A stretch of 64,000 nucleotides of DNA from Pseudomonas fluorescens (lineage in GTDB: Bacteria > Pseudomonadota > Gammaproteobacteria > Pseudomonadales > Pseudomonadaceae): NCBI RefSeq assembly GCF_040448305.1, contig NZ_CP148752.1:1302001-1366000 (forward strand), in the 5' to 3' direction. This document shows positions 59,546-64,000 of this stretch, in pieces. The position numbers and the translations under genes are program-made. The notes beneath the pieces are model-generated. The model worked only from the letters and a program-made list of their open reading frames with translations, was not told the DNA's origin and searched no databases. Every line of letters starts with the position of its first letter. Positions within the stretch are counted from its first letter, which is position 1.

Positions 59546-61159
59546 TCAGGCCTCGATACCGAGGATATCCCGAGCCACAGCCTCGGCAATGCGAATCCCG
59601 TCAACACCCGCCGACAGAATCCCGCCCGCATAACCGGCACCTTCACCGGCCGGGAACAAGCCCTTCACGTTCATGCTCTGCAACGACTCGTTACGGGTAA
59701 TGCGCAGCGGCGAGGAGGTGCGGGTCTCGATCCCGGTCAACACCGCGTCGTGCAGCGAGTAACCACGAATCTGCTTCTCGAACGCCGGCAGGGCTTCGCG
59801 AATCGCTTCGATGGCGAACGCCGGCAGCGCCAGCGCCAGATCACCCAGGGCAACGCCCGGCTTGTAGGACGGCTCGACGCTGCCCAGTTCGGTGGACGGT
59901 TTGCCCGCGATAAAATCGCCGACCAGTTGCGCCGGGGCTTCGTAGTTACTGCCGCCCAGCACGAATGCGTGGGATTCCAGGCGTTCCTGCAACTCGATAC
60001 CGGCCAGCGGGCCGCCCGGATAATCGACTTCCGGGGTGATGCCGACGACGATGCCGGAGTTGGCATTGCGCTCGTTACGCGAGTACTGGCTCATGCCATT
60101 GGTAACCACGCGGTTCGGCTCGGAAGTCGCGGCCACCACGGTGCCGCCCGGGCACATGCAGAAGCTGTAGACCGAGCGGCCGTTCTTGGCGTGGTGCACC
60201 AGTTTGTAGTCGGCGGCGCCCAGTTTCGGGTGGCCGGCGTACTTGCCCAGGCGCGCACGGTCGATCAGCGACTGTGGGTGTTCGATGCGGAAACCCACCG
60301 AGAACGGCTTGGCCTCCATGAACACGCCACGGCCGTGGAGCATGCGGAAGGTGTCGCGGGCACTGTGGCCGAGGGCGAGGATCACGTGTCTGGAGTGGAT
60401 CTGCTCGCCGCCGTTGAGCTCGACGCCGACCAGTTGGCCGTCCTCGATCAATACGTCGGTGACACGCTGCTGGAAGCGCACTTCACCACCCAGGGCGCGA
60501 ATCTGCTCACGCATGTTTTCCACCACGCCGGTCAGGCGGAACGTACCGATGTGCGGCTTGCTGACGTAGAGGATTTCTTCCGGGGCACCGGCCTTGACGA
60601 ATTCGTGCAGGACTTTACGGCCGAGGAATTTCGGGTCCTTGATCTGGCTGTAGAGCTTGCCGTCGGAGAATGTCCCCGCGCCGCCTTCACCGAACTGCAC
60701 GTTGGATTCCGGGTTGAGCACGCTTTTGCGCCACAGGCCCCAGGTGTCCTTGGTGCGCTGGCGTACTTCGGTGCCGCGTTCGAGGATGATCGGCTTGAAG
60801 CCCATTTGCGCCAGCAGCAGCCCGGCGAAAATCCCGCACGGACCGAAGCCGACGACGATCGGACGCGCACTCAAATCGACCGGCGCCTGGCCTACCGCTT
60901 TGTAGCTGACATCCGGCGCCACGCTGACGTTACGGTCATCGGCGAACTTGTGCAGCACCGCCGCCTCATCGCGAACTTCAAGGTCGATGGTGTAGATGAA
61001 GCACAGTTCGGAGGACTTTTTGCGCGCATCGTAGCTGCGCTTGAACAAGGTGAAATCGAGCAGGTCATCGCTGGCAAGCCCTAAGCGCTGCACGATGGCA
61101 GGGCGCAGGTCTTCTTCGGGATGGTCGATCGGCAACTTGAGTTCGGTGATTCGTAACAT
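59546..61159 (-). CDS. FAD-dependent oxidoreductase of unknown substrate
   Basis: The protein has 537 residues. An N-terminal domain of about 95 residues (FKRSYDARKKSSELCFIYTIDLEV) precedes the FAD-binding fold with VVGFGPCGIFAGLLLAQMG and ILERGTEVRQR; the second dinucleotide part is HVILALGHSARDTF; the end is GLFPAGEGAGYAGGILSAGVDGIRIAEAV. It belongs to the COG2509 group of FAD dehydrogenases. It contains a conserved FCMCPGG, perhaps a redox-active Cys pair. The substrate is unknown; no linked partner. Confidence 0.87.
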   Translation of the reverse strand: MLRITELKLPIDHPEEDLRPAIVQRLGLASDDLLDFTLFKRSYDARKKSSELCFIYTIDLEVRDEAAVLHKFADDRNVSVAPDVSYKAVGQAPVDLSARPIVVGFGPCGIFAGLLLAQMGFKPIILERGTEVRQRTKDTWGLWRKSVLNPESNVQFGEGGAGTFSDGKLYSQIKDPKFLGRKVLHEFVKAGAPEEILYVSKPHIGTFRLTGVVENMREQIRALGGEVRFQQRVTDVLIEDGQLVGVELNGGEQIHSRHVILALGHSARDTFRMLHGRGVFMEAKPFSVGFRIEHPQSLIDRARLGKYAGHPKLGAADYKLVHHAKNGRSVYSFCMCPGGTVVAATSEPNRVVTNGMSQYSRNERNANSGIVVGITPEVDYPGGPLAGIELQERLESHAFVLGGSNYEAPAQLVGDFIAGKPSTELGSVEPSYKPGVALGDLALALPAFAIEAIREALPAFEKQIRGYSLHDAVLTGIETRTSSPLRITRNESLQSMNVKGLFPAGEGAGYAGGILSAGVDGIRIAEAVARDILGIEA

Positions 61160-61254
61160 GGCGGGATCCGGTTCGCGGGGCGCACAACTGCGCCAGGGCG
61201 TTTGAAGCCCGCGATTATAAGCCTCAAAGGCGCAGGCCCGTGAGGCTTAAACGA

Positions 61255-61923
61255 TCAGTCGTCGCGCGATCCGCCGAAATACCCGCAGCCGCGCTGTACC
61301 TGACCGTCGATGCGCAGTTCGGCGCTCATGTGCTGGATGCTGCCGGTGCTGCTGTCGACGCAACGTTGCGGCGCAACCCACAGTTCGATGTGCTGGTTGT
61401 TGGCTTCGGTGCTGAGGTTGAAACGGCCATCGCCCAGTTGCTCCTCGACGTAAGGCACGGCCAACGGCGGCTGGCCAGCCCGGTCGAGGACCATGCCTTT
61501 GCCGCTGACTTTCACGCTCCACTGCGGAGTGTGGCCGGCGGCGCGCAGGATCAGCAGCTTGAAATTCGGATCCTCGCACGCGTTGCTCGAGCGCTCGACG
61601 CGGTACAACTGCTCCAGATCGAGCCGGCCGTCACCACCGCTGCCTGCCACAACCCGCCCGCGCACGTCGGCAAACAGCTTGCCCTGCTTGTCCGCCAGGT
61701 TTGCGGCCTGCTGCAGAACGCTGGTACCGCCCGTGTCGTTGACCACGTAGCGGTTTGCCTGGTTGCACGGCTGGAACAGCAGTTTGCCCTCCGCCGCGGT
61801 CAACTGGCCTTGCATGCGTGTCTGGCCGACATGGGAGGCATTCTGCCGCTCACCCTCGAACAACTGGCAAGCGGCGAACAGCGGAAGCAGGGCAACGAGG
61901 ACTAAGGAACGGGCAACACGCAT
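61255..61923 (-). CDS. COG3650-like lipoprotein
   Basis: The protein has 222 residues. Lipobox LFAAC (Cys19) after MRVARSLVLVALLPLFAAC. The mature part has a MliC-like pattern (LLFQPCNQANRYVVND) and a C-terminal domain with HTPQWSVKVSGKGMVLDR and RGCGYFGGSRDD as in the COG3650 family. Six Cys in the mature part could make disulfides. I use ATG 61923, after GGAGACC, rather than a start 18 bases upstream. Function unknown. Confidence 0.8.
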   Translation of the reverse strand: MRVARSLVLVALLPLFAACQLFEGERQNASHVGQTRMQGQLTAAEGKLLFQPCNQANRYVVNDTGGTSVLQQAANLADKQGKLFADVRGRVVAGSGGDGRLDLEQLYRVERSSNACEDPNFKLLILRAAGHTPQWSVKVSGKGMVLDRAGQPPLAVPYVEEQLGDGRFNLSTEANNQHIELWVAPQRCVDSSTGSIQHMSAELRIDGQVQRGCGYFGGSRDD

Positions 61924-62033
61924 CTTGGGGTCTCCTGACAAGTGTCGCCACGTTACTCAGCCTGACCGTTCATCACAACTCGTTATCGTCTCCACGTTGT
62001 ATTGGCGCTGATGCAGGTTGCGATTTTTTATCT

Positions 62034-62630
62034 TCAGATGTGAAAGGTCTGACCTGTTTGCAGGCCTTCCACGCTTTTGGCGTAGGCCAAAGCCACATCT
62101 GCCGCGGGAACCGGCTTGAAGCCACGGAAGTACGGCGCGTATTTGCCCATGGCTTCGACGAGGACGTTCGGGCTGATCGAGTTCACGCGCAAGCCGCGCG
62201 GCAGTTCGATGGCGGCGGCCCGGACGAAGCTGTCCAGTGCACCGTTGACCAGTGCTGCCGAGGCACCGCTGTAGATCGGATCGTGACTGAGCACGCCGGT
62301 GGTGAAGGTGAACGATGCGCGGTCATTGGCGAACTCGCGGCCGATCAGCAGCAAATTGACCTGGCCCATGAGCTTGTCTTTCAGGCCCAGGGCAAAGCTC
62401 TCTTCGGTCATTTCGTTGAGCGGTGCGAAGGTCACGTTGCCAGCGGCACACACCAGTGCATCGAATTTGCCGGTCTGCCCGAACAGTTTGCGAATCGAGG
62501 CGCTGTCACTGATGTCCACCTGAAAGTCGCCGCTGGTGCGGCCGATGCGGATGATTTCGTGGCGTTGCGACAGTTCCTTGTCGACTGCCGAACCGATGGT
62601 GCCGTTTGCGCCGATCAAAAGAATTTTCAT
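62034..62630 (-). CDS. Short-chain dehydrogenase (small SDR)
   Basis: The protein has 198 residues. The cofactor motif GANGTIG is at residues 8-14 and NNAG is replaced by CAAGN (VCAAGNVTF). The catalytic YxxxK is not evident: YSGASAALVNGALDSF shows Tyr but Ala in place of Lys four residues on. The family (YbbO/SDR5-like small proteins) may bind NADP without the classical triad. It is divergent from a LysR regulator that likely controls it. Confidence 0.85.
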   Translation of the reverse strand: MKILLIGANGTIGSAVDKELSQRHEIIRIGRTSGDFQVDISDSASIRKLFGQTGKFDALVCAAGNVTFAPLNEMTEESFALGLKDKLMGQVNLLLIGREFANDRASFTFTTGVLSHDPIYSGASAALVNGALDSFVRAAAIELPRGLRVNSISPNVLVEAMGKYAPYFRGFKPVPAADVALAYAKSVEGLQTGQTFHI

Positions 62631-62640
62631 GGAGGCTGAT

Positions 62641-62662
62641 CCTCGTTGTGGGTTGAACGAGG
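62641..62662. promoter_or_regulatory. Inverted repeat between the SDR and LysR genes
   Basis: CCTCGTT-N8-AACGAGG lies 10 bases beyond the SDR start codon in the divergent intergenic region. Its size is that of a regulator site, and binding by the LysR protein at 62738 is possible; it might also be a hairpin in the SDR leader. Confidence 0.35.
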
Positions 62663-62737
62663 TATCAGTTTAGGGTGGTTTTTTCTTCAGATAAGCGCAC
62701 TAATAGGCAACCTTTGGTTTTCAAATGGAAACAATCC

Positions 62738-63646
62738 ATGAGCGAGATGGATGACCTGGCCGCGTTCGCCGTACTGATCGAAGCGGGAAGTTTCACCCTG
62801 GCGGCGCAGCAGCTCGGTTGCAGCAAAGGCCAGCTGTCCAAGCGCATCAGCCAGTTGGAAGCGCAGTTTTCCGTGGTGTTGTTGCAACGTACCACCCGCC
62901 GCTTGAGCCTGACCGCGGCCGGTGCTGCGTTGTTGCCACAGGCCCAGGCGCTGGTGGTGCAAGTCGAGCGGGCGCGCCAGGCCCTGGCGCGTCTGAAGGA
63001 CGACATGGCCGGCCCGGTGCGGATGACGGTACCGGTGTCGCTCGGGGAAACCTTCTTCGATGGCCTGTTGCTGGAGTTCTCCGCCAAGTATCCCCAGGTA
63101 CAGATCGAACTGGAGCTCAACAACAGCTACCGCGAACTGTCTCGCGACGGCTTCGATCTGGCAATTCGTTCCGACGTGGCCATTGACCAGCGACTGGTGG
63201 CGCGCCCACTGCTGGCGTGGCAAGAGCTGACCTGTGCCAGCCCGGCCTATCTGGAGCAATATGGTGAACCGCAAACACCCCAGGCGCTGGCCGAGCATCG
63301 CTGCCTGCTCAACAGCCATTACAGCGGTCGCGAAGAATGGCTGTATCACCAGCAGCACGAGTTGTTGCGGGTGCGGGTGTCGGGGCCGTTCGCCAGCAAC
63401 CACTACAACCTGTTGAAGAAAGCCGCACTGGTCGGCGCCGGTATTGCGCGCCTGCCGTCCTACTGTTTGCCAACAGAACTGGCCGACGGGCGTTTGCGAT
63501 GGCTGCTGCGCGACTATCAGACCCGCAGCATGCCGATGTACCTGGTGCATCCGTATCAGGGCGGTTTGCCCAAGCGTACGCAGGTACTGGCGGATTATTT
63601 GATCGGGTGGTTCAAGCGTAGTGGGGAGGCGTTGGATCGGCTGTGA
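62738..63646 (+). CDS. LysR-family transcriptional regulator
   Basis: The protein has 302 residues. The HTH is MDDLAAFAVLIEAGSFTLAAQQLGCSKGQLSKRI, of the CrgA/AaeR-type LysR group, followed by the substrate-binding domain with MTVPVSLGETFFDGLLLEFSAKYPQVQIELEL and a late YLVHPYQGGLPKRTQVLADYL. I use ATG 62738; the upstream ATG at 62675 adds 21 residues with no HTH homology. It most likely regulates the divergent SDR; the inducer is unknown. Confidence 0.9.
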   Translation: MSEMDDLAAFAVLIEAGSFTLAAQQLGCSKGQLSKRISQLEAQFSVVLLQRTTRRLSLTAAGAALLPQAQALVVQVERARQALARLKDDMAGPVRMTVPVSLGETFFDGLLLEFSAKYPQVQIELELNNSYRELSRDGFDLAIRSDVAIDQRLVARPLLAWQELTCASPAYLEQYGEPQTPQALAEHRCLLNSHYSGREEWLYHQQHELLRVRVSGPFASNHYNLLKKAALVGAGIARLPSYCLPTELADGRLRWLLRDYQTRSMPMYLVHPYQGGLPKRTQVLADYLIGWFKRSGEALDRL

Positions 63647-63673
63647 CAAAAGCATCTGACACCGTATAGACCC

Positions 63674-63763
63674 TGTGGGAGCGAGCCTGCTCGCGAAGAC
63701 GGTTTATCATTCAACATCTTTGTTGGCAGACACACCGCTTTCGCGAGCAGGCTCGCTCCCACA
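63674..63763. repeat. REPIN downstream of the LysR gene
   Basis: Inverted REP arms lie at 63674-63700 and 63738-63763, between the converging LysR gene and livF. Confidence 0.92.
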
Positions 63764-63800
63764 ATGGATCTTCATTGTTAGCGAGGTTGTGGCAGATATA

Positions 63801-63829
63801 AAAAAACGGCCCGCAAAGGCCGTTTTTTT
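63801..63829. terminator. Terminator of livF
   Basis: The stem AAAACGGCC/GGCCGTTTT with an A run and a T run lies 16 bases after the livF stop codon on the minus strand. Confidence 0.9.
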
Positions 63830-63844
63830 GTTTACCGCAATGGC

Positions 63845-64000
63845 TCAACCACCGAGGTACGCTTCGCGCACTTTCGGGTCGGTCAGCAGTGCTTCACCGG
63901 TGCCTTGCATCACCACCCGGCCGTTCTCCAGAACGTAGGCTCGGTCAGCGATCTTCAGCGCCTGGTTGGCGTTCTGCTCGACCAGGAACACGGTCACACC
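63845..64000 (-). CDS. livF: Branched-chain amino-acid ABC transporter ATPase LivF (C-terminal end only)
   Basis: Only the last 51 residues lie in the window: GVTVFLVEQNANQALKIADR, then AYVLENGRVVMQGTGEALLTDPKVREAYLGG. This is the H-loop region and C terminus of LivF, the ATPase of the Leu/Ile/Val importer. VEQNANQAL and REAYLGG are family hallmarks. The rest of the liv cluster should lie beyond the right edge. Confidence 0.9.
   Translation of the reverse strand, partial: GVTVFLVEQNANQALKIADRAYVLENGRVVMQGTGEALLTDPKVREAYLGG

Overview
The window is chromosomal DNA of a fluorescent pseudomonad, most likely the Pseudomonas fluorescens group. Evidence: GC-rich coding DNA, genes recognisable as Pseudomonas orthologues in familiar blocks (fdxA-mutS-cinA-recA-recX, erdR-dgkA, finR/fpr, aotJQMP, quiP, dinG-pdxH), and seven copies of the REP/REPIN repeat with core GGGAGCGAGCCTGCTCGC that is abundant in that group. 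About 90% of the window is coding. I see no IS element, CRISPR array, integrase or complete prophage.

Layout. 1-6.7 kb: ferredoxin (partial), mutS, then a LexA/PrtR-like repressor and a holin, then pncC/cinA, recA and recX. In related strains the mutS-cinA interval holds a phage-tail bacteriocin (tailocin) cluster; here only the regulator and holin remain. 6.7-13 kb: a LOG-family nucleotide hydrolase with a hairpin-rich leader, a small RHH-like protein, a QSregVF-like exported protein, a DTW-domain tRNA modifier, erdR, dgkA, finR and fpr. 13-20.5 kb: trmO, rhlG-like reductase, YehS-like protein, a pseudouridine-synthase-like protein lacking its catalytic motif, a YjaB-like acetyltransferase, rimO and kup. 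20.7-24.7 kb: mprF/acvB, the synthesis and hydrolysis pair for aminoacyl-phosphatidylglycerol. 24.9-33 kb: two initiator tRNA genes in tandem duplication, dinB, a lipoprotein, proS, ampG, an alkyltransferase-like protein, a DUF481 outer-membrane protein and a cold-shock protein. 33.4-39.2 kb: dcd, two orphan small genes and the arginine/ornithine ABC importer with an embedded M14-type deacylase. 39.5-48 kb: quiP, an isochorismatase-fold protein, a SEC-C/YchJ/LEA/unknown cluster, two tandem OmpA lipoproteins, a DUF1145 protein and a collagen-like exported protein, and CopD. 48-58 kb: dinG, a GH-A clan (GH50-like) hydrolase, a class C serine hydrolase, an OmpA lipoprotein with a histone-H1-like tail, pdxH, a glycine-zipper lipoprotein and nhaA. 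58-64 kb: a cysteine-synthase-like enzyme, a large FAD oxidoreductase, a lipoprotein, a short-chain dehydrogenase divergent from a LysR regulator, and the end of livF.

How it works together. DNA repair is a theme: mutS, recA/recX, dinB, dinG and an alkyltransferase-like protein, with perfect CTG-N10-CAG LexA boxes in front of recA, dinB and dinG. The second theme is the envelope: lipid modification (mprF/acvB), muropeptide recycling (ampG), seven or more lipoproteins and three OmpA-domain peptidoglycan-binding lipoproteins. The strongest candidates for new biology are the stripped tailocin locus with its ATGCAT operator cluster, the structured leader of the LOG gene, the degenerate RluF-like protein, the GH50-like enzyme with a Cys-bounded insertion, the OmpA lipoprotein with an H1-like tail, and the collagen-like gene behind a possible Fur site. 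All assignments come from reading the sequence and from knowledge of the families; no database search was run.
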